A stretch of 63,613 bases of DNA, taken from JAAYZQ01 sp034428935. GTDB lineage: Bacteria > Chloroflexota > Anaerolineae > JAAYZQ01. Below, piece by piece: positions 22,739 to 30,337 of this stretch; within the stretch, counting starts at the first letter, position 1; every line of letters starts with the position of its first letter. The stretch lies in contig DAOUHB010000058.1 in NCBI GenBank assembly GCA_034428935.1, positions 1-63,613 on the forward strand, written 5' to 3'. A program made the position numbers and the translations under genes. The notes below the pieces were generated by a model, which did not search any database, was not told the origin of the DNA, and was given only the letters and a program-made list of their open reading frames with translations.

Positions 22739-23761
22739 ATGGCTTACCGAATCACCCTCATCCCCGGCGACGGGACCGGACCGGAACTGGTGGACGCCAC
22801 GCGCCTCGTCCTGGAGGCCACGGGGGTTCAGCTCGAGTGGGACGTGCAGGACGCGGGCGCCGACGTCATGGACCGCTACGGCACCCCCCTGCCCGAGCAC
22901 GTCCTTGACTCGATCCGGGCCAACCGGGTAGCCCTCAAGGGGCCCATCACCACGCCCCTCGGGACGGGCTTTCGCAGCGTCAACGTTGCCATCCGCAAGG
23001 CGCTGGACCTGTACGCCAACGTGCGCCCGGCGCGGAGCATGGTGGGCATCCCCGTCTGCCACGAGGGCCTTGACCTGGTCATCGTGCGCGAGAACACCGA
23101 GGACCTGTACGCCGGCATCGAGCACGACGTCATCCCCGGCGAGGCGGCCGAATCGATCCGCATCATCACCCGGCGGGGCACGGAGCGAATCGTACGTTTC
23201 GCCTTCGAGTTCGCCAGGACTTATGGCCGGCGGCTGGTGACGGCCGTGCACAAGGCCAACATCCTGAAGGCCACCGACGGGCTCTTCTTGCGGGTGGCCT
23301 ACGAGGTGGCCGAGCAATACCCCGAGATCGAGTTCAACGACCGCATCGTGGACAACATGGCCATGCAGTTGGTGCAGCGCCCCCAGGAGTACGACGTGCT
23401 GGTCTGCCCGAACCTGTTCGGCGACATCATCAGCGACCTGTGCTCGGGACTGGTCGGCGGGCTGGGGGTAGCGCCGGGGGCCAACTATGGCCAGGAGATT
23501 GCCGTCTTTGAGCCGGTGCACGGCTCGGCGCCCAAGTACACGGGACAGAACAAGGTCAACCCCACGGCGACCATCCTCAGCGGGGCCATGATGCTGCGCC
23601 ACCTGGGCGAGACCCAGGCCGCCGCCCGCGTCGAAGAGGCCGTGCGGGCCGTCATCGGCGAGGGCCGGAGCGTCACATTTGACCTCAAGACAAGGCGCGA
23701 CGATCCCTCGGCTGTCGGCACACGGGAGATGGCCGAGGCGATCGTCGCGGCGATGGGCTAG
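22739..23761 (+). CDS. icd: Isocitrate dehydrogenase (isocitrate/isopropylmalate family)
   Basis: A 340-residue beta-decarboxylating dehydrogenase. LIPGDGTGPELV opens the protein; TPLGTGFRSVNVAIRKALDLYANVRP binds substrate, VIVRENTEDLYAGIEHD is the isocitrate-type signature, and DNMAMQL and DIISDLCSGLVGGLGVAPGAN follow. The cofactor loop reads HGSAPKYTGQNKVNP: the Lys-Tyr pair is that of NADP-dependent E. coli Icd, yet the length is that of NAD-type enzymes, and the other two E. coli NADP contacts (Tyr391, Arg395) appear as Phe and Thr. It makes 2-oxoglutarate for the kor complex. AAGGAG lies 10 bases before the ATG. Confidence 0.9.
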   Translation: MAYRITLIPGDGTGPELVDATRLVLEATGVQLEWDVQDAGADVMDRYGTPLPEHVLDSIRANRVALKGPITTPLGTGFRSVNVAIRKALDLYANVRPARSMVGIPVCHEGLDLVIVRENTEDLYAGIEHDVIPGEAAESIRIITRRGTERIVRFAFEFARTYGRRLVTAVHKANILKATDGLFLRVAYEVAEQYPEIEFNDRIVDNMAMQLVQRPQEYDVLVCPNLFGDIISDLCSGLVGGLGVAPGANYGQEIAVFEPVHGSAPKYTGQNKVNPTATILSGAMMLRHLGETQAAARVEEAVRAVIGEGRSVTFDLKTRRDDPSAVGTREMAEAIVAAMG

Positions 23762-23778
23762 AGCAGGCCCGGACGCAC

Positions 23779-23809
23779 CCTCCCCGCAGCGCAAAGGCGC
23801 GCGGGGAGG
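23779..23809. terminator. Hairpin between icd and the SIMPL gene
   Basis: CCTCCCCGC (23779-23787) and GCGGGGAGG (23801-23809) form a perfect 9-bp stem, with only a weak T-run after it. It lies between convergent stops and probably ends both transcripts. Confidence 0.65.
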
Positions 23810-23814
23810 ATTCT

Positions 23815-24609
23815 CTAGTTCGTGATCTCGAACGTGACTGCCACGCGGGCGTTAACGGCGATCTGGCCGGGCGCCACGCTGCTGTCGGCCAGGACCGACA
23901 CGCCGCCCGTCTCCTGGATGACGTTCTGGGTCATGCTGCCGCCAAAGCGAGAACCCCACCAGGAATTGTAGCCCGACCACCAACCGGACTGCTGCTCCTG
24001 GATGAGGAGCGGCTGTCCCACCTGCTGGCCCAGCTCGCCGGCCATGGCCTCCGCCTTTTCCCTGGCTGCCTCAATGGCCAGGGCGCGGGCCTGGTCGCGA
24101 TGCTGGCGCAGCTCGGTGGTGCGAAACTCGATACCGTGGATATAGTTGGCGCCGGCGTCCAGCGCCCCCGCCAGCAGATCCTCGAACTGGGTCAGGTCGC
24201 GCAGCGTGACGACAATGTTCTTGTGCACGAAATAGCCGATGAAATCGCGATCTTCGTAGTAGCCGTTCCGGTAGCGGGGCTCGATGCTGACGTAATCGGT
24301 CTGCACGTGCTGGCCGGCGATCCCCAGCTCGTCCGCCAGGGCCAGGACCCTCTTCACGATCTCGTCGTTCTGGGTGCGGGCGATCTGCATGTTCTTGTTC
24401 CAGGTCTCGATGCCCACGGTGACGATCACCTCGTCGGGCACGACGCGCACATCAGCCTCGCCACTGACGGTGATGCGCCGCGTCTCGGATGTAGTCCCTG
24501 CCGTCCCCTGGGCGGCGGCCGGGACCGCCGGATGGGCCTGGGTCCAGGCCGAAAACCCCAGGGCCAGGAGCAGAGCCACGCTGACGATGGTCATGGCTTT
24601 GTCTTTCAC
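23815..24609 (-). CDS. Secreted SIMPL-domain (DUF541) protein
   Basis: A 264-residue exported protein. Residues 1-27 form a signal peptide (Lys-rich start, VSVALLLALGFSAWTQA). The rest is a SIMPL/DUF541 domain: RRITVSGEADVRVVPDEVIVTVGIET opens it, with the helix ALAIEAAREKAEAMAGELGQQVG and the closing AVNARVAVTFEI strand. The family forms oligomeric shells or BP26-like channels in the periplasm or envelope and its function is unclear. A Trp/Gly-rich insert (SGWWSGYNSWWGSRFGG) near residue 210 is unusual. The start is GTG 24609 with GGGAGGA upstream. No convincing promoter was found in the 168 bases upstream. Confidence 0.85.
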   Translation of the reverse strand: MKDKAMTIVSVALLLALGFSAWTQAHPAVPAAAQGTAGTTSETRRITVSGEADVRVVPDEVIVTVGIETWNKNMQIARTQNDEIVKRVLALADELGIAGQHVQTDYVSIEPRYRNGYYEDRDFIGYFVHKNIVVTLRDLTQFEDLLAGALDAGANYIHGIEFRTTELRQHRDQARALAIEAAREKAEAMAGELGQQVGQPLLIQEQQSGWWSGYNSWWGSRFGGSMTQNVIQETGGVSVLADSSVAPGQIAVNARVAVTFEITN

Positions 24610-24777
24610 GTTTGTCCTCCCTCATGCTGTATGGATTTCGTACTGCTGTGGCCCCAGTCTAGCGGGTCAATGGGGCAGCTTTGTGACAGAGGGATGATAA
24701 TCCCGGGGCGAAGCGGGAGCGGGAGGTGGACAAACAGGCCGGCGCAAGGGGGGACAGGCCCGGCGGGCGTAGGGGGA

Positions 24778-26295
24778 TCAGGCTGCCGGAAGGGTAAAGG
24801 CCGCCACCGTGCCGCGGCCCTCCTGGCTCTCCAGCCACAGCCGGCCGCCGTGGGCTTCCACCAGGGCGCGGGCGATGGCCAGGCCCAGGCCACTGCCACC
24901 CTCCCCCCGGGAGCGGGCGCGGTCGGCGCGGTAAAAGCGCTCGCCGATGCGAGACAGGTCGGCGGCGGGAATGCCGATCCCCTCGTCGCGAACCTGGACG
25001 CGGATGTGGCCGGCGGAATCGGCCCGACCGACGAGGACGTCGATCCGCCCCGGGGCCCGGGAATACTTATAGGCATTGTCCAGGAGGTTGACCAGCACCT
25101 GCTCGATACGATCGGCGTCGGCCAGGGCCGGCGGCAAGCCCGGCTCGGCCTCCACGGCCAGGACCAGTCCGCGGGCGGCGGCCCGGGGCTCCAGCCGCGC
25201 CGCGGTGGTCCGCGCCAGGTGGGCCACGTCCAGGCGCCGGCGGCGCAGGTCCAGGGCATCGGAGTCGGCGCGAGAGAGGATCAACAGGTCGTTGACCAGG
25301 CGGACGAGGCGGTCAGTCTCGTTCTCGACCGTCTCCAGGAAGGAATCGCGCACCGCCGGGTCGTCCACGGCGCCGTCGCGCAAGGTCTCGACGGTGCCCT
25401 TGACGGCGGTGAGGGGCGTGCGCAGCTCGTGGGAGACGTTGGCCACAAAGTCGGTCTGCATCTGGCGCGCGGCGCGCAGTTGGGCGGTCATGTCGTTAAA
25501 CGCCCGGCTGAGGCGGCCCAGCTCGTCGCGCGAGCTGACCGGCACCTGCTGCTCCAGCTCGCCCCGGGCCACGGCGCCGGCCGCGGCCGTCAGGCGGCGC
25601 AGGGGGCCGGCGATGGCCCCCGAAAGGAGCAGGCCCACGACGGCGGACAGGCCGAGGGCCACGGCCGTGGAAGCCAGCCAGAGCTGGCGCAGGTCGCGCA
25701 CGACGGCCACCGCGTCGCGCAGGGGCTGGCTTAGATACACGGCGCCCACCAGCCGGCCCTGTGCCAGGACGGGCTGCGCGACGTACATGGCCGGATCGGG
25801 GCCGGTCTGCTCGACGTGGCTGGCGAACCGGCCGGCCAGGGCCTCGGCCACCAGGGGGTCGGCGGCCAGGCCGGCTCCCTGCTGCCTGCCCGCCGAGTCG
25901 ACGAGGACGGTGCCTCGCTCGTCGAGGAGGCGGATGCGCGTGTCGAGCTGCGAGCTGAGCTGCAGGGAGGCATCGGCCAGGTAAGCCAGGTCGAAGGTGC
26001 TTCCGGTCGCTCCGGCAGGCGGCGGCGCGACGTTCTGCGCCTCCAGGGCCAGGTTGCTCTCCAGGCGCTGCTGCACGGCATTAAAGGCCGAGGGCGGCAC
26101 GCCGTCCTGGGGATCGCCCGCCATGGCGCCGGGGACCAAGGCCTGGGCGGTGATGCGCGCCTGGGCGGCCAGGCTATCCTCCATGGCCTCCAGAAAATAG
26201 TCCTCCAGGAGGGAGAGGAGAAGGAGGCCCGAGAAGCCCATGGCCACGACAATGACGGCCAGATAGCTAAAGGTCAGGCGCGCGCGAATGCCCAT
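24778..26295 (-). CDS. Sensor histidine kinase, PhoR/ResE type
   Basis: A 505-residue membrane sensor kinase. Transmembrane segments lie at about 9-30 and 206-228 with an extracytoplasmic sensor region of about 170 residues between them, then a HAMP domain, then HisKA with the phospho-acceptor His289 in FVANVSHELRTPLTAVKGTVETL, and a HATPase domain with the N box (NLLDNAYKYS), DEGIGIP and GEGGSGLGLAI. It phosphorylates the response regulator encoded just upstream; TGATG makes their stop and start overlap by one base. The signal is unknown. Divergence from a superoxide dismutase gene hints at envelope, redox or phosphate stress, but this is inference. Confidence 0.94.
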   Translation of the reverse strand: MGIRARLTFSYLAVIVVAMGFSGLLLLSLLEDYFLEAMEDSLAAQARITAQALVPGAMAGDPQDGVPPSAFNAVQQRLESNLALEAQNVAPPPAGATGSTFDLAYLADASLQLSSQLDTRIRLLDERGTVLVDSAGRQQGAGLAADPLVAEALAGRFASHVEQTGPDPAMYVAQPVLAQGRLVGAVYLSQPLRDAVAVVRDLRQLWLASTAVALGLSAVVGLLLSGAIAGPLRRLTAAAGAVARGELEQQVPVSSRDELGRLSRAFNDMTAQLRAARQMQTDFVANVSHELRTPLTAVKGTVETLRDGAVDDPAVRDSFLETVENETDRLVRLVNDLLILSRADSDALDLRRRRLDVAHLARTTAARLEPRAAARGLVLAVEAEPGLPPALADADRIEQVLVNLLDNAYKYSRAPGRIDVLVGRADSAGHIRVQVRDEGIGIPAADLSRIGERFYRADRARSRGEGGSGLGLAIARALVEAHGGRLWLESQEGRGTVAAFTLPAA

Positions 26296-26990
26296 CACGT
26301 CGGCCAGACCACCAGCTTGTAGCCCACGCCGCGCACCGTCTCGACGGCCTCGGCCTGGGGCGCGGCGGCCCGCAACTTGGAGCGGAGTCGCTTGACGGCG
26401 GCATCCACGGCGCGCAGGTCGCCGAAATAGTCATAGCCCCACACCTGCTGCAGGAGTTGCTCGCGGCTCAACACCTGGCCGGCGTGGCGCACCAGGGTGA
26501 GGAGCAGGTCGAACTCCAGGGTGGTGAGGTCCAGGAGAGCGCCGTCCCAACGCGCCTCGCGGCTGGCGGGATCAACGGCCAGCGGGCCGGCGCGCAGGGC
26601 AGCGCCGTTGGGCGCGGGCGCGTGGCCCATCGTCCGGCGCAGCACGCTCTTGATCCGGGCCATCAACTCTCGAACGCTAAAGGGTTTGACCACGTAATCG
26701 TCGGCTCCCAGCTCCAGGCCCACCACCCGGTCCACCTCCGAGTCGCGGGCGGTGAGCATGATGATCGGCACGTCCTGCTCGCGGCGCAGGGCACGGCACA
26801 CCTCCAGCCCGTCCAGGCGGGGCAGCATCAAGTCCAGGACAATGAGGTCGGGCTTTTCGCGGCGGGCAGCGGCCAGGGCCTCTTCTCCGTCGCGGGCGAC
26901 GACGACCTCATAGTTGGCCCGCTGCAGATTATAGACCAACACGTCGACGATGGGTGGCTCGTCGTCGACGACCAGGATTCGGGCAGCCAA
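26295..26990 (-). CDS. OmpR/PhoB-family response regulator
   Basis: A 231-residue response regulator. The receiver domain has the acidic pair DDE at 9-11, phospho-acceptor Asp53 in VLDLMLP, Thr in MLTAR and Lys in VVKPFS. The C-terminal winged helix is of OmpR/PhoB type: LTTLEFDLLLTLVRHAGQVLSREQLLQQVWGYDYFGD and VDAAVKRLRSKL. I chose TTG 26990 because GGAGG lies 5 bases upstream and the receiver starts correctly; a longer reading to 27050 would begin at the promoter's -35. Three 11-bp direct repeats at 27080-27112 are a plausible binding site for it. Confidence 0.93.
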   Translation of the reverse strand: MAARILVVDDEPPIVDVLVYNLQRANYEVVVARDGEEALAAARREKPDLIVLDLMLPRLDGLEVCRALRREQDVPIIMLTARDSEVDRVVGLELGADDYVVKPFSVRELMARIKSVLRRTMGHAPAPNGAALRAGPLAVDPASREARWDGALLDLTTLEFDLLLTLVRHAGQVLSREQLLQQVWGYDYFGDLRAVDAAVKRLRSKLRAAAPQAEAVETVRGVGYKLVVWPT

Positions 26991-27021
26991 CGGTTCCTCC
27001 ACGGCTCGGTTCTTCCCTTCG

Positions 27022-27050
27022 ATCTTAGCAGATGTTGTCCCGGCCGTCAA
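27022..27050 (-). promoter_or_regulatory. Promoter of the two-component operon
   Basis: Minus strand TTGACG (27050-27045), a 17-base spacer and TGCTAAGAT with the -10 at 27027-27022. Confidence 0.72.
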
Positions 27051-27079
27051 GCTGCCCCGGAACTAGATTGCACGCCGGC

Positions 27080-27112
27080 TGTGACAGCAGTGTGACGGCA
27101 TGGCGACAGTGG
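27080..27112 (+). promoter_or_regulatory. Three 11-bp direct repeats, candidate response-regulator site
   Basis: TGTGACAGCAG (27080-27090), TGTGACGGCAT (27091-27101) and GGCGACAGTGG (27102-27112) share nGnGACnGnnn with 11-bp spacing. OmpR/PhoB-type regulators bind tandem sites at this spacing. The array lies between the divergent promoters of the two-component operon and superoxide dismutase, 30-40 bases from each -35. Confidence 0.5.
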
Positions 27113-27153
27113 CAGCACAAGGACGACCTTTTCGTAATTAATATACTTTTAAC

Positions 27154-27182
27154 TTGACAAATTAACCCCCGGAGGGTATAAT
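27154..27182 (+). promoter_or_regulatory. Consensus sigma-70 promoter of superoxide dismutase
   Basis: TTGACA (27154-27159), a 17-base spacer and TATAAT (27177-27182): both boxes and spacing are perfect consensus, the strongest promoter in the window. AT-rich DNA just upstream (27134-27153) resembles an UP element. Confidence 0.88.
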
Positions 27183-27188
27183 GCAGTC

Positions 27189-27212
27189 GTGCCCGGGGGA
27201 ACTGCCGGGCAC
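27189..27212 (+). promoter_or_regulatory. 5'-terminal mRNA hairpin of the sod transcript
   Basis: GTGCCCGG (27189-27196) and CCGGGCAC (27205-27212) form a perfect 8-bp stem with an 8-base loop. It begins at the expected transcript start, so it would cap the 5' end of the mRNA and protect it from 5'-dependent decay. The ribosome site AAGGAGG follows 25 bases later. Confidence 0.65.
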
Positions 27213-27247
27213 AGCGGAAATCAACGAACCATCTAAGGAGGATAGAA

Positions 27248-27850
27248 ATGGCGCACGAACTTCCACCGCTCCCTTATCCCTACGATGCCCTGGAGCCCTA
27301 CATCGACGAACAGACCATGCGGCTGCATCACGACATCCATCACCTGGGCTACGTTAAAGGATTGAACACCGCCGAGGAAAAGCTGGCCGAGGCCCGCAAC
27401 TCGGGGGACTTTGCCCTGGTAAAACATTGGTCCCGCGAGGCCGCGTTCCACGGCGCGGGGCACCTGCTGCACAGCATCTTCTGGACCAACATGACCGCCG
27501 CCGACCGCACCACACCGGCGCCCAGCGGCGAGCTGGCCCAGGCCATTGACCGCTCTTTTGGCGGATTCGAGGCCTTCAAGGCCCACTTTCAGGCGGCGGC
27601 CAACGCCGTCGAAGGCAGCGGCTGGGGGATCCTCGCCTACCGGCCCAACGACGACAGCCTGGTTGTCCTCCAGGCCGAAAAGCACCAGAACCTGACCCAG
27701 TGGGGCGTGGTACCCCTGCTCGTCCTCGATGTGTGGGAGCACGCCTACTACTTGAAGTATCAGAACAAGCGTCCGGAATACGTCAAGAACTTTTTCAACA
27801 TCATCAACTGGGAAGACGTCGCGGAGCGCTTCCGGCGCGCCCGGCGCTAG
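27248..27850 (+). CDS. sodA: Superoxide dismutase (Fe/Mn family)
   Basis: A 200-residue Fe/Mn superoxide dismutase, converting superoxide to oxygen and peroxide. The four metal ligands are His27 (MRLHHD), His75 (LLHSIFW), Asp161 and His165 (DVWEHAYY). The usual HHDKHHQTYV segment reads HHDIHHLGYV and the usual NGGGHxNH segment reads FHGAGHLLH, a divergent second-sphere pattern, so metal preference is unclear. No signal peptide, so cytoplasmic. AAGGAGG precedes the ATG. It has a consensus promoter, a 5' hairpin and its own terminator, implying high constitutive expression as a single gene. Confidence 0.95.
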   Translation: MAHELPPLPYPYDALEPYIDEQTMRLHHDIHHLGYVKGLNTAEEKLAEARNSGDFALVKHWSREAAFHGAGHLLHSIFWTNMTAADRTTPAPSGELAQAIDRSFGGFEAFKAHFQAAANAVEGSGWGILAYRPNDDSLVVLQAEKHQNLTQWGVVPLLVLDVWEHAYYLKYQNKRPEYVKNFFNIINWEDVAERFRRARR

Positions 27851-27917
27851 GATCCAGACACGGCGGCCCTGTGCCAGGCAGCCAGGCGAAGGAGCGCCGC
27901 ACACGTGGAGAGCAAGG

Positions 27918-27945
27918 GGGACGCCGTTAGCGGCGTCCCTTTTTC
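27918..27945 (+). terminator. Rho-independent terminator of superoxide dismutase
   Basis: GGGACGCCG (27918-27926), loop TTAG, CGGCGTCCC (27931-27939), then TTTTTC. A textbook terminator 67 bases after the stop. Confidence 0.92.
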
Positions 27946-27989
27946 TTGAATTTTCGTCCAAACGGCTACGGCCGGAAAGGAGAGCAAAC

Positions 27990-29621
27990 ATGTCCAATGC
28001 CATCTATCAGGTGCCGGTTCCGCACAACGAGCCGGTCTTTGACTATGCCCCCGGCACGTCCGAACGTGCCCAGCTCAAGAACGTCCTGCGCGAAATGTCG
28101 TCCCAGCAGATCGAGATCCCGCTCGTCATCGGCGGGGAAGAGGTGCGCACGGGCAACGTCGGCCAGGCGGTGATGCCCCACGACCACGGCCACGTCCTGG
28201 CCACCTATCACAAGGCCGGCCCCGCCGAGGTCGAGCGCGCCGTGGCGGCGGCCCGCGAGGCGTGGGAGGACTGGAGCCGCATGCCGTGGGAGGCGCGGGC
28301 CGCGCTCTTTCTGAAGGCCGCCGACATCCTGACCTGCCGCCGCCGCTCCGAGATCAATGCCGCGGCCATGCTGGACCTGAGCAAGACCGCCCACCAGTCC
28401 GAGATCGACGCCGTGGCCGAGCTGGCCGACTACTGGCGCTACAATCCCTACTACATGATGGAGATCATGCAGCCCCAGCCCGCCAATGTGCCCAGCGTCT
28501 GGAATATGACCGAACAACGCCCCCTGGAGGGCTTTGTTTTTGCCATCAGCCCCTTTAACTTTGCGAGCATTGCCGCCAACCTGCCCAGCGCCCCGGCCAT
28601 GATGGGCAATACGGTCGTCTGGAAGCCGGCCTCGTCGGCGGTTTACAGCGGCTACCACCTCATGCGCCTGATGCAGGCCGCGGGCCTGCCGCCCGGGGTC
28701 ATCAACTTCTTGCCGGGCGACGGCGGAACCGTGGGCGAGCCACTGCTCACCCATACGGACCTGGCCGGCGTGCACTTTACAGGGAGCACGGGCACCTTCC
28801 ACCGCATCTGGCAGACGGTGGGGAGCAACATCGGCCACTACCGCTCCTACCCGCGGCTGGTGGGCGAGACGGGGGGCAAGGACTTTGTCCTGGCCCACAC
28901 CTCCGCCGACGTCCCGGCGCTGGTCACCGCCCTGCTGCGCGGCGCCTTCGAGTACCAGGGCCAGAAGTGCTCGGCGGCCAGCCGGGCCTACATCCCCGAC
29001 AACCTGTGGCCCGAGGTCCGCGATGGGCTCGTGGCCGAGCTGGAGACGGTCAAGGTGGGCGACGTGGCCGATTTCAGCAACTTTATGGGGGCCGTCATCG
29101 ACGCCGAAGCCTACAAACGGATCGTGGACTATGTCGAGTTGGCGCGTTCGTCGTCCGAGACCCGCATCCTGGCCGGCGGCGAGTACGACGACAGCGTGGG
29201 CTATTTCATACAGCCCACCGTCGTCCAGACCGAGAACCCGCACCACCGCCTCATGGAAGAAGAGATCTTTGGCCCGGTGCTGACAGTGTACGTCTACCCC
29301 GAAAACGAGTGGGAGCGGGCGCTGCACCTTGTGGACACCACGTCGCCCTATGCTCTCACCGGTGCGGTGTTTGCCCAGGACCGGCGGGCTGCCCACCAGG
29401 CAGTCCAGGCCCTGCGCCACGCCGCGGGCAACTTTTACATCAACGACAAGCCCACGGGCGCCGTGGTGGGGCTCCAGCCCTTTGGCGGCAGCCGCGCCTC
29501 GGGTACCAACGACAAGGCAGGCAGCGCCCTGAACCTGGAGCGCTGGGTGACGGCGCGCACCATCAAGGAGAACTTTTGCCCGCCGACGGACTATCGCTAT
29601 CCCTACATGGACGAGGGGTAG
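27990..29621 (+). CDS. pruA: L-glutamate gamma-semialdehyde dehydrogenase
   Basis: A 543-residue NAD-dependent delta-1-pyrroline-5-carboxylate dehydrogenase, oxidising glutamate semialdehyde to glutamate in proline breakdown. EGFVFAISPFNFASIAANL and WKPASSAVYSGY form the NAD site; VGETGGKDFVLAH carries the general-base Glu and EYQGQKCSAASRAYIP carries the catalytic Cys. Size and the long N-terminus fit the monofunctional PruA group. No proline dehydrogenase gene is seen nearby. AAAGGAG precedes the ATG. No clear promoter was found in the 40 bases after the sod terminator. It converges with the sulfotransferase gene. Confidence 0.95.
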   Translation: MSNAIYQVPVPHNEPVFDYAPGTSERAQLKNVLREMSSQQIEIPLVIGGEEVRTGNVGQAVMPHDHGHVLATYHKAGPAEVERAVAAAREAWEDWSRMPWEARAALFLKAADILTCRRRSEINAAAMLDLSKTAHQSEIDAVAELADYWRYNPYYMMEIMQPQPANVPSVWNMTEQRPLEGFVFAISPFNFASIAANLPSAPAMMGNTVVWKPASSAVYSGYHLMRLMQAAGLPPGVINFLPGDGGTVGEPLLTHTDLAGVHFTGSTGTFHRIWQTVGSNIGHYRSYPRLVGETGGKDFVLAHTSADVPALVTALLRGAFEYQGQKCSAASRAYIPDNLWPEVRDGLVAELETVKVGDVADFSNFMGAVIDAEAYKRIVDYVELARSSSETRILAGGEYDDSVGYFIQPTVVQTENPHHRLMEEEIFGPVLTVYVYPENEWERALHLVDTTSPYALTGAVFAQDRRAAHQAVQALRHAAGNFYINDKPTGAVVGLQPFGGSRASGTNDKAGSALNLERWVTARTIKENFCPPTDYRYPYMDEG

Positions 29622-29630
29622 GGCCGGGGT

Positions 29631-30203
29631 TTACGCCTTCTGGCGGTGCAGCTCCGGATCGACCACCTGAGCCATCTTCTTCTCGTCCAGGCGGCCGCCC
29701 AGGAAGGCGTTGACCCGCGCCGCCTGGGCGGCCGGGTCGGCCAGCACGTCGCTATAATGGACGTAGAGCACGTCCATGGCCGGCTGGCTGGCCAGCCACG
29801 ACTCTATCTGTGACAAATGGCGCGCAAAGAGGCGCGCCATCTCGGCGTCGTCGATGCGCTCCGTGTCCTCGCCGCGACGCACGAGCATCTGGCGCTGCGA
29901 AGCCAGGATCTCGTTCATGTGGCGCTGCATAAAGATGACCCGGTACCGATACTCAGGGGGCAGGTGCTTCAAGAGAGCCGAGATCATCTTGACCGCCTTG
30001 CCCCGGGCCTCGGGCAGCCACTCCCGGTCCTCCTCGATCTGCTTCACCCGCTCGAACTCGAAGTAGCCGCGTGGATTGTCCTCGTCGGCCGTCCGCATGT
30101 TGTCCGTCAGCACCGGCAGCCCACCGGCCTGCAGCATTTTCATCATCATCGAGGTGCCCGACCTGGGCAGCCCCGAAACTATGACGATGGGTTGATCTGT
30201 CAT
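29631..30203 (-). CDS. Sulfotransferase-family P-loop protein
   Basis: A 190-residue protein with the sulfotransferase-type P-loop GLPRSGTSMMMKML at residues 11-24 (the site for 3'-phosphoadenylyl sulfate), then DNPRGYFEFERVK and a VIFMQRHMNEILASQRQML helix resembling the second PAPS-binding region. It is shorter than most bacterial sulfotransferases (250-300 residues), so the acceptor-binding end may be reduced. Such proteins often modify polysaccharides or lipids. No sulfate-activation genes are visible. The upstream 134 bases hold two GC-rich hairpins and no clear promoter. Confidence 0.8.
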   Translation of the reverse strand: MTDQPIVIVSGLPRSGTSMMMKMLQAGGLPVLTDNMRTADEDNPRGYFEFERVKQIEEDREWLPEARGKAVKMISALLKHLPPEYRYRVIFMQRHMNEILASQRQMLVRRGEDTERIDDAEMARLFARHLSQIESWLASQPAMDVLYVHYSDVLADPAAQAARVNAFLGGRLDEKKMAQVVDPELHRQKA

Positions 30204-30210
30204 TTTACCT

Positions 30211-30330
30211 ATCCCCCTGCCCCCCTCCCGGCGCGGGAGAGGGGAGTGATTTTGTGCTCTGTTGTGCTACTTTCATGCCCCCCGGTTTTCCTCCCTCCCT
30301 CGCATCGGGGGAGGGCCGGGGAGGGGGTGG
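30211..30330. repeat. GC-rich hairpin repeat region
   Basis: Two hairpins stand between the sulfotransferase start and the DUF5107 gene end: CTCCCG/CGGGAG (30225-30230 with 30234-30239) and CCTCCCTCG/CGGGGGAGG (30294-30302 with 30306-30314). The CCCTCCC and GGGGAGGG style is that of common dispersed intergenic repeats in GC-rich bacteria. Confidence 0.55.
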
Positions 30331-30337
30331 ATCCGGG

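Noticed and set aside
21571..22908. Frameshifted or second citrate synthase reading frame
   Set aside because: The main frame holds all catalytic motifs; this is an out-of-phase shadow.
21725..23794. Long minus-strand frame opposite citrate synthase and isocitrate dehydrogenase
   Set aside because: Antisense shadow of two clear genes, low-complexity product without motifs.
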